Shown: positions 46,245-56,250, counted from the stretch's first letter. The stretch: DNA of 64,000 nucleotides from Methanoregula sp. PtaU1.Bin051 (GCA_002067895.1 MVRE01000017.1:62001-126000), one strand, 5' to 3'. Notes: a model not told the origin generated them from the sequence alone. Made by a program: numbers and translations.

Positions 46245-47369
46245 TCAGGACAGGTACTCGAGTACTTTTGCAGGGTCGTACCGGAGGCTGATAAGCCTGG
46301 TACGCCCCCTGCCCTGCCGGTAATGGAGGTTGACGAGGCGCAGGGCATCGAGCTTCTTCATCACCTCGTAAAACCGGGTGTACCCCATGGAGACGGACTC
46401 CTTGACGGTCTTGTAGACCTCCCCCGCGTTCATCTCCTGCCCGCTTTCACCTGCCTTTGCAAGCGCAATAAGGACGCTTTTTTCCTCATCCTTCAGCGTC
46501 TTAACCGTGAACGCAAGGTGCAGGTACTTCGAGACCTCGTACGCGCCGCAGATGTCCTCGCGAAGGACAGCGCGCCGTGCGGCCCGCTCTGCCTGCAGTG
46601 TCGCCCGCTTGATTAAGTCGATCCCGACCCGGAGGTCGCCGCTCTTCTGCGTCTGGTCGATTACAAGGGAGAGCATCTCCTCGGAGAGGACGCCGGGATA
46701 GAGCCCCTGCAGGATCCGTGCCTGCATGATCTCCCGAATCTCGGCATCGGAGTAAGGGGGGAAGTATATCTCGGCCGGGCGGAAGACCGAGAGGACGCGT
46801 GCGTCGACTGCTCTTGTGAAATCGACGTCTAGGTCGCTGATGATCGTAATCACACCGATGCGGACCTTCTCGTACGACTCGTGGGCGCGGAGCAGAGTGT
46901 AGAGCACCTTGTTGATCTCGTTCTCGTACAGGAGGTAGTTCGCATCGTCGAGGGCGACGAGCAGGACGATCTCGTCCTTCACAAGGATCCGCCCAATCGC
47001 GTCGAATAGCTGCTTGAACGAGGTGCCGGAGGCGGGGGGAAGGTGGCCGGTCAGCTTCCGGTAGATCTGGGAGAAGATGGCAAACTTGGTGTTGTCGATC
47101 TGGCAGTTGATATATACGGGCACAAGTTTCTTCGTCGTCTCCTTAATCTCGGAAAACAGCTTGCGGACGCTGGTTGTCTTGCCGGTACCGGGAAGCCCTT
47201 TGCAGATGGAGTTGAGCGGGGTTGCCCCTTTCAGGCCCGGCCTAATCTGGAAGGCAAGCTCGCGCATCTGGGTGTCTCGGAACTGGAACTGCTCGGGCAC
47301 GTAATCGAACTCGAACACCTCGGGGTCCCTGAAAAGCGTCTCGTCCCACATCAGCAGGTTCTTTGTCAT
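46245..47369 (-). CDS. cdc6: Orc1/Cdc6-type replication initiator
   Basis: 374 residues. Walker A GLPGTGKTTSVRKLF, Walker B LLVALDDANYLLYE, and a sensor-1 region IGVITIISDLDVDF, then a C-terminal winged-helix domain (EMNAGEVYKTVKESVSMGYTRFYEVMKK). Archaeal replication origins are usually next to this gene, bound through its winged helix. Here the 295 bases upstream are non-coding and hold a candidate motif. Confidence 0.95.
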   Translation of the reverse strand: MTKNLLMWDETLFRDPEVFEFDYVPEQFQFRDTQMRELAFQIRPGLKGATPLNSICKGLPGTGKTTSVRKLFSEIKETTKKLVPVYINCQIDNTKFAIFSQIYRKLTGHLPPASGTSFKQLFDAIGRILVKDEIVLLVALDDANYLLYENEINKVLYTLLRAHESYEKVRIGVITIISDLDVDFTRAVDARVLSVFRPAEIYFPPYSDAEIREIMQARILQGLYPGVLSEEMLSLVIDQTQKSGDLRVGIDLIKRATLQAERAARRAVLREDICGAYEVSKYLHLAFTVKTLKDEEKSVLIALAKAGESGQEMNAGEVYKTVKESVSMGYTRFYEVMKKLDALRLVNLHYRQGRGRTRLISLRYDPAKVLEYLS

Positions 47370-47664
47370 GTCACACCAGCCCGTTCTTACACAGCCCTGA
47401 ATGGGTTTTCAGGCCGTTCCCAAAGGATCTCATCATTTCTGTTGGTGCAGCACCATATCAAGGTCGCGTAACCGGTCCGGAAATGTACAGCGGATACGAA
47501 TATATTATTCCGGCAACCACATTCCATCACCTGCGCCGGTTAACGGCAGATGATGAAAGTTACCCCCACTGAAAGGTGATGATGCAGGGGACTGATGCCA
47601 ACCGGTACAGGCGGTAAGCACCAATCAGTTATTCCTGGATATAGCCGAGATACATCCTCACGCC
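47370..47664. other. Non-coding region upstream of orc1, candidate origin region
   Basis: 295 bases without a gene, flanked by orc1 and apgM on the same strand. At about 47563-47576 TACCCCCACTGAAAGG reads on the other strand as CCTTTCAGTGGGGG, which resembles the start of archaeal origin recognition boxes (CTTCCAGTGGAAA...GGGG). Only one convincing copy was seen, so the assignment is weak. TATA-like ATATATTATT at about 47509 could instead serve orc1 or another transcript. Confidence 0.35.
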
Positions 47665-48816
47665 TTACGCAAAGAGGAACGGCAGGAAACCGGCCGCGTC
47701 CATCATCCCGAACTTCCCCTTCAGCGCCTCGCGCTCGGTGAACCGTGCCGTCCCGTCAGCACCCTTCCCGCGGACGACGAACGGGACCGGGTCCTTTGTA
47801 TGGGTCTTTACCCGGATAGGTGTCGGGTGGTCAGGAAGCACAGCAACGACCCCGTCGAAACCGTCAAGGATCGTCCCGACAAGCCCATCCACACTCTCGA
47901 TCGCCTTTACCTTCTCTTCGATGCTTCCAAGATGACCGGCCTCATCCGGGGCCTCGATGTGCAGGTACAGGAAATCAAGGCGCCGGATCGCGTCAAGGGC
48001 GTATCCCGCCTTTGCATCGTAATCGGTGTCGAGGTAACCGGTTGCTCCCGGCACACGGATGATCTCCATGCCGGCACCGCGCCCGATCCCGTTTAAGAGG
48101 TCCACAGCCGAGATCATGCCCGCCTTCTTCCCGTACCTCTCTGTAAAGAGCGGAAGCGCCGGCCTTTTCCCACCGCTCCATGGCCAGACCTGGGTTGCTG
48201 GGGATTTCCCGGAGTTCCTCCGCGCCATATTTACAGGGTGGTCCGCAAAGATCCTCCGGCTCTCCTCCATGCAGCGACCGAGAAGCGCCGCGTCGCCACC
48301 GGCCGGAAGGTACCTGGCAACCGGCTGCCCAACGATGTCGTGCGGCGGGGTCGAGCCGCACCCCTTACCATTTGGGACGACGAGGAGGTTCCGGTAGCTG
48401 ACACCTGCCCTGATGACCACCCCGGGCAACGCGCCGGCAAGCGAACCGAGAAGCGCCGCCCCTTCCGCGCTGGAGATGTGGCCTGCGGAGAAATCCTGCA
48501 TCACGCCACCGGTAATCGTCACGAGGTTGCAGCGGTACGCGATGTCACTATCCCGCAGGTCGACTCCCATACTGAGCGCCTCAAGGGGGCCCCTGCCGGT
48601 ATAGTATTCCCGCGGATCGTACCCGAGGACCGACATATTGGCAATATCGCTGCCGGCCTCGAACCCATCGGGGATCGTGCGGAGCATGCCGCAGGCGCCT
48701 TCCCTGGCCATCCGGTCGAAGTTCGGCGTGCGGGCGGCCTCGAGCGGGGTCTTTCCTCCAAGCTCCGGAAGCGGCTCGTCCGCCATGCCGTCTCCGAGAA
48801 CTACGATGTATTTCAT
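47665..48816 (-). CDS. apgM: Archaeal 2,3-bisphosphoglycerate-independent phosphoglycerate mutase
   Basis: 383 residues from ATG at 48816. MKYIVVLGDGMADEP, with the Asp metal ligand, and GSDIANMSVLGYD, containing the catalytic Ser, are diagnostic. It interconverts 3- and 2-phosphoglycerate. It lies 13 bases downstream of galE in one operon. Confidence 0.93.
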   Translation of the reverse strand: MKYIVVLGDGMADEPLPELGGKTPLEAARTPNFDRMAREGACGMLRTIPDGFEAGSDIANMSVLGYDPREYYTGRGPLEALSMGVDLRDSDIAYRCNLVTITGGVMQDFSAGHISSAEGAALLGSLAGALPGVVIRAGVSYRNLLVVPNGKGCGSTPPHDIVGQPVARYLPAGGDAALLGRCMEESRRIFADHPVNMARRNSGKSPATQVWPWSGGKRPALPLFTERYGKKAGMISAVDLLNGIGRGAGMEIIRVPGATGYLDTDYDAKAGYALDAIRRLDFLYLHIEAPDEAGHLGSIEEKVKAIESVDGLVGTILDGFDGVVAVLPDHPTPIRVKTHTKDPVPFVVRGKGADGTARFTEREALKGKFGMMDAAGFLPFLFA

Positions 48817-48829
48817 GCCGCTCCCTCCC

Positions 48830-49765
48830 CTATTGGTTGTCCAGGAGCGCCCGGACGGCCAGCTCCACGCTGTCTCCCGATCCATGGGCCGGTTTCCAGC
48901 CAAGTTTCCGGATCTTTTCTACCGAGAGCTGCATACGGGGCACGTCCCCGACCCAGCCGCGCTCGCCTCCGGTAAACCGGTGCTTTACATTCCTGAGGTT
49001 CATCCCCTTCTCAACGATGCGGGCGATCGTCTCGACATCAATCCAGTCGCCAGACCCGATGTTGAACGTGTTGACCGGTCCCCGGGAATGGCTGACTGCA
49101 AAGAGCATGGCGTCCACACAGTCCTTAACAAGGAGGTAGGACTTTATTTGCTTCCCGTCGCCAAGGATCTCGAGCTGGTCAGGATCGGAACGGAGCTTCT
49201 GCATGAAGTCCGTGATCACGCCGTGCCCGCTGCGTGCCCCGATGATATTTGCGAACCGGAAGTTCCATGCCCGCATCTCAAACGAGTGGGAGTATGCCGA
49301 TATAAGCGCCTCGCATGCAAGCTTGCTTGCGCCGTAAACCGAGACCGGCTCCATCGGTGCATATTCTTCCGGTGTTGGTATCACAGAGGCTTCTCCGTAG
49401 ACCGTGGAAGTAGATGTGAAAGCGATTTCATTAACTCTGTGCTCCCGCATCGCCTCAAGGACCCTGAACGTGGCGAGGATATTATTGTTGACCGGGCTAT
49501 CCGGTGAGACTGCGCTCTGCCGCACGTCAGGGTCCGCGGCAAGGTGCCAGATACGACCGGCCCCCCGGATCGCGTCCTGCCACCCGTCATCCAGGAGATC
49601 GGCTTTGACAAACGTAACGGCCCCATTTTTAACATGGGGCCCGATATTAGCGATCTTTCCTGAGGCAAGCGAGTCGATCACGGTCACGCGGCTGCCACGG
49701 GAGACCAGCGCATCGACAAGGTGGGAACCGATAAAGCCGGCACCGCCCGTTACGACTTCAAACAT
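48830..49765 (-). CDS. NAD-dependent nucleotide-sugar epimerase (GalE-like)
   Basis: 311 residues from ATG at 49765. GGAGFIGSHLVD near the start binds NAD; TSTSTVYGE and PVSVYGASKLACEAL carry the Ser and the Tyr-x3-Lys catalytic pair. Archaeal UDP-glucose/galactose 4-epimerase-like; substrates are not certain (a dehydratase is unlikely). It could supply nucleotide sugars to the glycan block at 35-40 kb. Confidence 0.88.
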   Translation of the reverse strand: MFEVVTGGAGFIGSHLVDALVSRGSRVTVIDSLASGKIANIGPHVKNGAVTFVKADLLDDGWQDAIRGAGRIWHLAADPDVRQSAVSPDSPVNNNILATFRVLEAMREHRVNEIAFTSTSTVYGEASVIPTPEEYAPMEPVSVYGASKLACEALISAYSHSFEMRAWNFRFANIIGARSGHGVITDFMQKLRSDPDQLEILGDGKQIKSYLLVKDCVDAMLFAVSHSRGPVNTFNIGSGDWIDVETIARIVEKGMNLRNVKHRFTGGERGWVGDVPRMQLSVEKIRKLGWKPAHGSGDSVELAVRALLDNQ

Positions 49766-49804
49766 CAATACCTATTATGTCATCCATGCTATAGGATTAC
49801 TGCT

Positions 49805-50677
49805 ATGTTCATCGGGATCGACCACGGCACGACCGCTATGCGTTTTGCCTGTAATTCCGGCCGGTTCAAGTTGTCGCGGGAGGATGCGACTTTGTTTGCC
49901 TTCTTTGACCTTTCAAGGCTCTGTCCGGTCGAAGAGATCGAGGGCATCGCACTCACCTACTCGATGGGAGACAATTTCTCGAAAATCACGTCGATCCAGA
50001 AGCTTGAGAGCCGCGGGCTTGTGAGCCGCGAGGGTGCGGGAAAACACGTCGGCGGCGGTACGCGGGTCTTCGACGAGGTAAGGGCAAGCGGGGTTCCGGC
50101 TATAGTTATCCCGGGGCTCCATGGTGATTCCCCAACCGACCCCCGGTTCAAAGCGTACTCCCACCAGTCCAGCCCCGAGAAAGTCGGGATCGCGTACGAA
50201 GCCTGCCATGACCTCGGGGACGACGTGATCATTTCCGATGTAAGCTCAAACACTGTCACGCTCCTTGTCTCCGGTGGCCGCATCATCGGTGCGTTCGATG
50301 CCTGCATCTTCGCGCCGGGCACCCGCCACGGCGCCCTCGACGTGGACGCGATCCGCCGCATCGATAACGGCGAACTTACGGCAAACGAGGCCTTCCAGTC
50401 CGCGGGGGTCGACTTCACGCTGCCGGAAGGACTTCGGATCCCGACAATTGCCATGTTCTCAGCAATGGAATGCGCCGCGATGCTTCTTCTTAACGAGAAT
50501 GCGAAGATCGCGCTTGCGGGATCCCTTGCGCAGGCGGTCGCCCCTGAATTCAGACGGCTTTTAAGGCGCGATGTGGCGGTCTACGATGAATGGTGCGCTG
50601 CAACCGGCCTTGCCCGGATCGCCCGGGACGTCTTTTCGGGGGAGCGCCGCATCCTCGGGCTCGATGTGGATCTGTAG
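49805..50677 (+). CDS. mmp12: Methanogenesis marker protein 12
   Basis: 290 residues from ATG at 49805. The ASKHA-like opening MFIGIDHGTTAMRFAC and long core (LSREDATLFAFFDLS, PGTRHGALDVDAIRRI) match the TIGR03281 family, found in nearly all methanogens but few other archaea. Distantly related to butyrate and acetate kinases; the reaction is unknown. Adjacent and divergent to galE, followed by por. Confidence 0.88.
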   Translation: MFIGIDHGTTAMRFACNSGRFKLSREDATLFAFFDLSRLCPVEEIEGIALTYSMGDNFSKITSIQKLESRGLVSREGAGKHVGGGTRVFDEVRASGVPAIVIPGLHGDSPTDPRFKAYSHQSSPEKVGIAYEACHDLGDDVIISDVSSNTVTLLVSGGRIIGAFDACIFAPGTRHGALDVDAIRRIDNGELTANEAFQSAGVDFTLPEGLRIPTIAMFSAMECAAMLLLNENAKIALAGSLAQAVAPEFRRLLRRDVAVYDEWCAATGLARIARDVFSGERRILGLDVDL

Positions 50678-50718
50678 ATTTATAATGAATTATCATGTAA
50701 AATTATTGGGGATTTTTC

Positions 50719-51261
50719 TTGAGAGAACTCCGTATCCACGGCAGGGGCGGGCAGGGGTCCGTCACCGCGGCCGAACTGATTGCGGTAGCTGCGTTTGAAG
50801 GCGGCGTCTATGCCCAGGCATTCCCGGCATTCGGCGTCGAACGGCGCGGGGCACCGGTGCAGGCATTCGTGCGGTTCGACGACAAAAAGATCCGAAAACG
50901 GAGCCAGGTCTACGAGCCGGATTACATCATCGTGCAGGACAGCACGCTGATCAAGGACGTAAACGTCTTTTTGGGAGTTAAAAAGGGCGGGATTGTCATC
51001 GTGAATACGGAAAAGGCGCCCGACTACAAGGTACCGGACGGCGTAAAGTTGATCACAATCGATGCAACAAACATCGCGTTAAAGACTCTCGGTGTCCCGA
51101 TCACCAACACGACGCTTATGGGAGCGTTTGCGGCCGCATCCGGCGAGATCAAGTTCGCAGCGCTGGAGAACGCGCTCAAGCGCCGGTTCAAGGGAGAGAT
51201 GGGGACAAAGAACATTGCTGCGGCAAAGCAGGCATTCGATGTTGTCAAGGGGGCGGCATAA
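50719..51261 (+). CDS. porG: Pyruvate:ferredoxin oxidoreductase, gamma subunit
   Basis: 180 residues, starting at TTG (50719); GGGGAT about nine bases upstream supports it. RIHGRGGQGSVTAAELIA is the gamma-domain signature. The por genes are ordered G-D-A-B as in other methanogens. The complex makes pyruvate from acetyl-CoA and CO2 using reduced ferredoxin in autotrophs. Stop overlaps porD ATG (TAATG). Confidence 0.96.
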   Translation: MRELRIHGRGGQGSVTAAELIAVAAFEGGVYAQAFPAFGVERRGAPVQAFVRFDDKKIRKRSQVYEPDYIIVQDSTLIKDVNVFLGVKKGGIVIVNTEKAPDYKVPDGVKLITIDATNIALKTLGVPITNTTLMGAFAAASGEIKFAALENALKRRFKGEMGTKNIAAAKQAFDVVKGAA

Positions 51262-51521
51262 TGGCGCTTGCTGTCGGCTGCCGGGCAAGACCCGGCAAAT
51301 CGCGGGATAATAAGACCGGGTCGTGGCGCGTCTTCCGTCCGGTCTTTGACAATGAGAAGTGCTCGAAGTGCGGGCTGTGCCAGACCGTCTGCCCCGAAGG
51401 CTGCATCCACGAGACGGATGAGGAATTTATGGAGCCTGACTATACGTACTGCAAGGGCTGCGGGCTCTGCGCCGAGGAATGTCCGGGGGGGGCAATCGAG
51501 ATGAAACAGGAGGAGAAGTAG
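51261..51521 (+). CDS. porD: Pyruvate:ferredoxin oxidoreductase, delta subunit
   Basis: 86 residues with two [4Fe-4S] ferredoxin motifs, CSKCGLCQTVCPEGC and CKGCGLCAEECPGG. It carries electrons between ferredoxin and the catalytic beta subunit. Ends in TAG directly before porA. Confidence 0.96.
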   Translation: MALAVGCRARPGKSRDNKTGSWRVFRPVFDNEKCSKCGLCQTVCPEGCIHETDEEFMEPDYTYCKGCGLCAEECPGGAIEMKQEEK

Positions 51522-52676
51522 ATGATGAAGATTACCGAAGGCTCCCACGCTGTCGCGGAGATCGTAGCATTCTGCCGCCCGCAGGTAGTCTCGGCCTACC
51601 CGATCACCCCCCAGACCCATATCGTCGAGGCCCTTGCCGAGATGGTCGCCGACTGCAAACTGGACGCCGAGTACATCACTGTGGAAAACGAACTCTCGGC
51701 CCTTTCGGCATGCATCGGTGCGAGCGCGGCAGGTTCCCGCGTCTACTCGGCTACGACCTCGCAGGGGCTCGCGCTCATGTACGAGGCATGTTTCAACGCG
51801 GCAGGGATGAGGCTTCCAATCATCATGTCGATTGCCAACCGGGCGATGGGCGCCCCCCTATCGATCTGGAACGACCAGCAGGACTCGATCTCGCTCCGGG
51901 ATTCCGGCTGGCTCCAGTTCTACGCGGAAGATAACCAGGAAGCGACCGACCTTCACGTAATTGCCTACAAGGTTGCAGAGGACCATTCCGTCCTGCTGCC
52001 TGCCATGGTCTGCTTTGACGGGTTCATCCTCTCCCATACCTACGAGCCGGTTGACATGCTCTCGCAGGAGGACGTGGACAAGTACCTCCCGAAGTTCAAC
52101 CCGTACGAGAAGCTCGATGCTGCCGACCCCATCAGCTTCGGCATGTACGCAACGCCGGATTACTATCACGAGTTCCGGTACGAGATCGACAATGCTGTAA
52201 AAAGGGCGGGGGGCGTGATCAAGAAAGCCGGAAAAGAGTTCGGCACGATGTTTGGCCGGGACTACTCAAGCATGACCGAGGAGTACCGGATGGAGGACGC
52301 CGATACGGCGATCGTCGCGATGGGTTCGGTCTGCGGGACAATCAAGGACGCAATCGACGAAATGCGGGCTTCCGGGAAAAAGGTCGGCCTCGTCCGGATC
52401 CGCGTATTCCGGCCGTTCCCGTCAGGAGATATCGCAAAGGCGCTCTCAAAGGCAAAACGCGTCGCCGTCCTTGACAAGAACATCTCGCTTGGCGCGAAGG
52501 GGGCAACCGCGATCGAGGTAAAAGATGCAATGTACGGAAAGGCCACCCCCATACTCAATTACATCATCGGCCTTGGGGGGCGAGACGTGCGCAAGAGGGA
52601 TATTGCGGCAATCGTTGCCCTTGCGGAGAAAGGCGAAGGGGATATGTTCTATGGCCTTCGAAAGGAGGTGCTGTAA
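51522..52676 (+). CDS. porA: Pyruvate:ferredoxin oxidoreductase, alpha subunit
   Basis: 384 residues. [27 protein letters not shown] at the start (shortened: SAYPITPQT) and [16 protein letters not shown] identify the pyrimidine-binding alpha domain. A transketolase-like C-terminal domain follows ([13 protein letters not shown]). Its stop and the porB ATG overlap. Confidence 0.96.
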   Translation: MMKITEGSHAVAEIVAFCRPQVVSAYPITPQTHIVEALAEMVADCKLDAEYITVENELSALSACIGASAAGSRVYSATTSQGLALMYEACFNAAGMRLPIIMSIANRAMGAPLSIWNDQQDSISLRDSGWLQFYAEDNQEATDLHVIAYKVAEDHSVLLPAMVCFDGFILSHTYEPVDMLSQEDVDKYLPKFNPYEKLDAADPISFGMYATPDYYHEFRYEIDNAVKRAGGVIKKAGKEFGTMFGRDYSSMTEEYRMEDADTAIVAMGSVCGTIKDAIDEMRASGKKVGLVRIRVFRPFPSGDIAKALSKAKRVAVLDKNISLGAKGATAIEVKDAMYGKATPILNYIIGLGGRDVRKRDIAAIVALAEKGEGDMFYGLRKEVL

Positions 52677-53572
52677 TGGTTGACAAATCACTGGAACTCT
52701 TTGAATGCGGCCACCGGGCCTGCGGCGGTTGCGGGGCAGCGCTTGCGGCGCGCCTCGCCATGAAGGGGGCCGGCACCAACACGATCGTCGTCAACTCGAC
52801 CGGCTGCATGGAGGTCTTCTCTACACCTTATCCCGAGACAGCATGGAAGGTGCCGTGGATCCACTCTCTCTTCGAGAACGCATCGGCTGTCGCATCCGGA
52901 GTGGAGGCTTCGCTTAAGAAACAGAGGAGGGGCGAGAAAGTCGTGATCATGGCCGGGGATGGCGCAACCTTCGACATCGGCATGATCTGCATCAGCGGGG
53001 CGTTCGAGCGCGGGCATGACTTCACTTACATCTGCTATGACAACGAGGCGTACATGAATACGGGAATACAGCGCTCCGGCGCAACCCCGTACGATGCTAG
53101 CACCACGACGAGCCCGGCCGGCAAGTGCTCGTTCGGGAACAAGCGCCCGAAAAAGGACATGCCCCAGATCATCGCTGCGCATGGCGCGCCTTACGTGGCA
53201 ACGGCATCGATTGCATACCCGGCAGACCTCATGCAGAAAGTGGAGAGGGCCGTCAATACCAAAGGGCCCTGCTACGTGCAGGTCCATGCACCGTGCTGCA
53301 CCGGCTGGGGGTTCGAGGGCGAGCAGACCCTCGCGATAGCAAAGCTCGCAGTCGAGACCGGCCTCTGGATCAACTACGAGATGGTCGACGGCAAGGTCTC
53401 AAAGGTCAAGAAGGTCGTCAAAAAGCCGGTCGAGGAGTATCTCAAGACCCAGAAGCGGTTCCGCCACCTCTTCAAGCCGGCCCGGCAGGACGCCGAGATC
53501 GCCGCGATCCAGGCAATGGCAGACCGGAACTTCGAGAAGTATGGCATTGAGATCAAGCTGAAGAAGGAATAA
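52676..53572 (+). CDS. porB: Pyruvate:ferredoxin oxidoreductase, beta subunit
   Basis: 298 residues. The thiamine diphosphate motif [20 protein letters not shown] with GDG and later N ([12 protein letters not shown]) plus cluster-binding Cys at [10 protein letters not shown] and CCTGWGFEG identify PorB. The operon ends abruptly here; an IS1595-type element begins six bases after its stop. Confidence 0.96.
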   Translation: MVDKSLELFECGHRACGGCGAALAARLAMKGAGTNTIVVNSTGCMEVFSTPYPETAWKVPWIHSLFENASAVASGVEASLKKQRRGEKVVIMAGDGATFDIGMICISGAFERGHDFTYICYDNEAYMNTGIQRSGATPYDASTTTSPAGKCSFGNKRPKKDMPQIIAAHGAPYVATASIAYPADLMQKVERAVNTKGPCYVQVHAPCCTGWGFEGEQTLAIAKLAVETGLWINYEMVDGKVSKVKKVVKKPVEEYLKTQKRFRHLFKPARQDAEIAAIQAMADRNFEKYGIEIKLKKE

Positions 53573-53577
53573 CTTTT

Positions 53578-54486
53578 GGTGATTCCTCAATAAGATCCAC
53601 CCAACGTCACATTTTCAACTGGCGCATCACCACATCAAACAGATCGCTGTTCCGGTAATTATACCTGAACTCCAATTCTTTGAGATAGAGCGGGAATTTT
53701 TCTGGGTCAACCCCGTGATACTTCATCAACCGATCTTTGGCAAAGGACCAGAATCCTTCGATACCATTAATGTACACTTTACCGTTCGCGAATTTCAGGC
53801 CATGATCGATCCTCTCATGTTTGAAACCATAGCTCACCAGCCCATCGTAGGATCTGAACTTATCCGTATAGACGAGACTACCCCGTTTCACCTTTTTCAG
53901 AGAGAGGTTCAGGAGAGTATCCCCTTTTACGTCATCAACAACCTCGACCCGGACTTTTCCACCACGTTCCAGGATACCGAACACCGGGATCTTGTTGGGA
54001 GCTCCTCGGCCGCGTTTACCTTTTCTCCTTCCACCGAAGTAACTTTCATCGACTTCGATTTCACCGGAGAACCGGTTGTTGTTCGTTGTAAGGTGAAGGA
54101 TTGTTTTCCGAATCAGGTCGTAGAGAGTGTAAGTCGTGTTGTATGCCAATCCGAGCTGATGTGATGCCTTTCTGACAGATGTTTCCAGCTCGAATAACTT
54201 GACTGCCAGGAGAACTTTCTGGAGAGTTACCCGGTACTTTTCGAGTTTGCTCCCTCTCCTTCGGCTCCATTCCTTCCGGCACTGGTAGCATTTGTAGAGG
54301 CCTCTTCGGATCCTTCCTATCTTCTTTCCGTGACAGTAAGGACATTCATGGAATGTCGGGAGAATCCCTTTCGCCCTCAAGTACTCTTCTGCTGTATCTT
54401 CAGACCGAATGTGTTGTGTTAATTCTACGAGATTCGTTCCTTACACCACCTTGTTACTCGATGGTGGACGATATTAAGTAATCACC
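53578..54486 (-). mobile_element. IS1595-family element (ISXO2-like), apparently complete
   Basis: About 909 bases. Outer ends match inversely: GGTGATTCCTCAATAAGATC at 53578 onward against the reverse complement of the right end (GGTGATTACTTAATATCGTC) with about 19 of 24 matching positions including the distal TCCACC. No 8-base target duplication is seen (TAACTTTT left, TTATTCTA right), so the flank may have recombined since insertion. It lies only six bases past porB and carries one intact transposase. Confidence 0.8.
53607..54380 (-). CDS. IS1595-family transposase, intact
   Basis: 257 residues. An N-terminal zinc ribbon (CPYCHGKK...CYQCRKEW) precedes the DDE-like ISXO2 transposase domain: EVDESYFGGR (first Asp), VYTDKFRSY (second Asp), then NGIEGFWSFAKDRL with the late Asn/Glu. 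Contains no internal stops, so the element may still be mobile. Confidence 0.9.
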   Translation of the reverse strand: MRAKGILPTFHECPYCHGKKIGRIRRGLYKCYQCRKEWSRRRGSKLEKYRVTLQKVLLAVKLFELETSVRKASHQLGLAYNTTYTLYDLIRKTILHLTTNNNRFSGEIEVDESYFGGRRKGKRGRGAPNKIPVFGILERGGKVRVEVVDDVKGDTLLNLSLKKVKRGSLVYTDKFRSYDGLVSYGFKHERIDHGLKFANGKVYINGIEGFWSFAKDRLMKYHGVDPEKFPLYLKELEFRYNYRNSDLFDVVMRQLKM

Positions 54487-54633
54487 TTATTCTAAATTGC
54501 TAAAGAGGATTGCGATTATCTTTTTCTCTCTTCCTCTATTCCAATTTGATCCGATTTTCCTGGTTTAAGGCCCTTACCTCTCCCGAATTCCCTGTATTTT
54601 CTGTCTTTTTCCCTCTTTCTTAGAGAGCTACCG

Positions 54634-55552
54634 CTAGGAGGAGGGCAAGTTGATGGTACGGAGCTGCTGCAGGATAAAGGAAAAGCAGGAGAACAGGTTC
54701 TTCACGTGAACTCTCGCGGAGGTGGTGACCAATGTATGACCGGCACGATACGCTCTCTTCACCACCGCGAAGGCTCGTTCTACCAGAGCTCTGACCCGCA
54801 TGATCGCCCGGTTCCTCCGCTCCTCTTTGATCGACAACGGATGACCTCTCGTACCCCGGTGCATGGTCTTGTCCATGGAGGCCTGAGGCTTTACCCCGAA
54901 GTATCTTTTATCCCGGTAGACCGTCTCCCACTCCCGAGAGAGATCCATCTGGCTGTCGTGGAGGGATGCAGTGGTGGTCTCCATCCTCCGGATCAACTGG
55001 TGCTCCTTATCGACGAGGATGTGAAGTTTGTACCCGAAGTGCGATTTCTTCCCTTTCTTAGCCCAGGTGCCATCCCGGCTCCTCCGGGTCTTCGCCTCAT
55101 CCCCACGTGGAGTGTTCGCAGGTGCGTGACCCGGATCGGAGGTGATGAAGGTCGCGTCCCGAATCACCCCTTTCTTGATCCTGAGGCCCTTCACCTCGAG
55201 CTGCGTCTACAGCTGGTCCCAGATCGCCATCTCCTTACCAGCTTTGATCAGGCGCTCCCGGAAGTACCAGAGAGGAGTGTGGTCCAGTATCTTCTCCGGG
55301 AATCCAAGGAACTTGCGGAAGGAGATACGGTCGTTGGTCTGTCGCTCCATCTCCTGATCCGATAAACCGTAGAAGGACTAGAGTACAAGCATCTTCAGCA
55401 GTAGGATCTCATCGGTGTTCGGGATAGAGTTGACTCAGAATAGGCCGGAATGCCTCCCACTCGATCAGCGACTCCAGCTCAGCGAGCCGGTCTCAGAGTC
55501 TATGGATACGTTTGTACTCCTCGTTCAGGGTAAAATCAGTCAGTGAGTTCGT
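54634..55552 (-). pseudogene. IS5-family transposase, degenerate
   Basis: A clear IS5-type transposase on the minus strand, but broken many times. Its expected start (NSLTDFTLNEEYKR) has ACG where ATG is expected (55550-55552). Stops: TGA at 55493-55495 (RL-stop-DRL), TAG at 55378-55380 (LVL-stop-SFYGLS), TAG at 55207-55209 (QL-stop-TQLEVK). A deletion and frame change occurs near 55425-55435. The downstream catalytic half (DATFITSD, HFGYKLH, LVERAFAVVKR) remains readable over 186 residues. No terminal repeats could be confirmed. Confidence 0.85.
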
Positions 55553-55569
55553 TGCCAGAGAGATCGACG

Positions 55570-56208
55570 AACGGGGTCTACTCTGCAAACGAGTTCCTAA
55601 CGCGTGTCAACCTGATGCATGCAGACAGTTTCCCCGAGTTCGATACGCCCGTCCGGGATGCCGGCAGGGTCGTCGTGGTCGGCGGTGGTAACGTGGCGAT
55701 GGATGCGGCCCGGGTAGCACGGCGGCTGGGGGCCCGCGTCACCCTCGTCTACCGGAGGAGGGAAGTTGACCTCCCTGCCCGGAAGGCCGAAGTTGCACGG
55801 GCCCGGGAAGAAGGGGTAGAATTCGTCACGTGTGCAAACCCGGTTCGTATCGTCGGAGACCAGTGCGTGACGGGAGTCGAGTGCGAGCGCATAGAGATGT
55901 GCGGGGCCGATGAGTCGGGCCGGCCGGAGCCGGTCGCCATAACGGGTTCGAATTTTTCTATCGATGCCGACATGGTCATCGTGGCTATCGGCTAGGGCCC
56001 AAATCCCCTCCTAATCGGGAGGCTGCCGGGACTCACGTATGGCCCCAAGGGAAACGTCCTTGTTGACGGGGAGGGCAGGACAGCCATCCCGAAGGTCTTT
56101 GCTGCGGGAGACGTAGCCACCGGTGCGGCAACGGTGATCCTGGCAATGGGAGGGGCAAAGAGGGCAGCGCGGGCGATCGACCGCATGCTGCGGGACAAGG
56201 AAGGATGA
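55570..56208 (+). pseudogene. Glutamate synthase small-subunit/GltA-like fragment, 5' truncated with a TAG stop
   Basis: Remainder of a GltA/GltD-like NADPH-glutamate-synthase protein. Similarity begins at NGVYSANEFLTRVNLM and covers the second dinucleotide fold (VVVVGGGNVAMDAARVARRLGA) and the C-terminal FAD motif VFAAGDVATGAATVILAMG. The N-terminal Fe-S and FAD half is absent; the broken IS5 transposase lies directly upstream. An in-frame TAG at 55993-55995 falls where the family has Gln (AIG-stop-GPNPLL), a CAG to TAG change. The gene cannot be functional. Confidence 0.85.
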
Positions 56209-56250
56209 GTACTTAGTCTTTTTCTCTTTTGAAGCCCAAAGATCCACACC

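Noticed and set aside
55993-55995. TAG as a pyrrolysine codon in the GltA fragment
   Set aside because: The family residue is Gln, the gene lacks its N-terminal half, and TAG ends normal genes such as porD and thrC.
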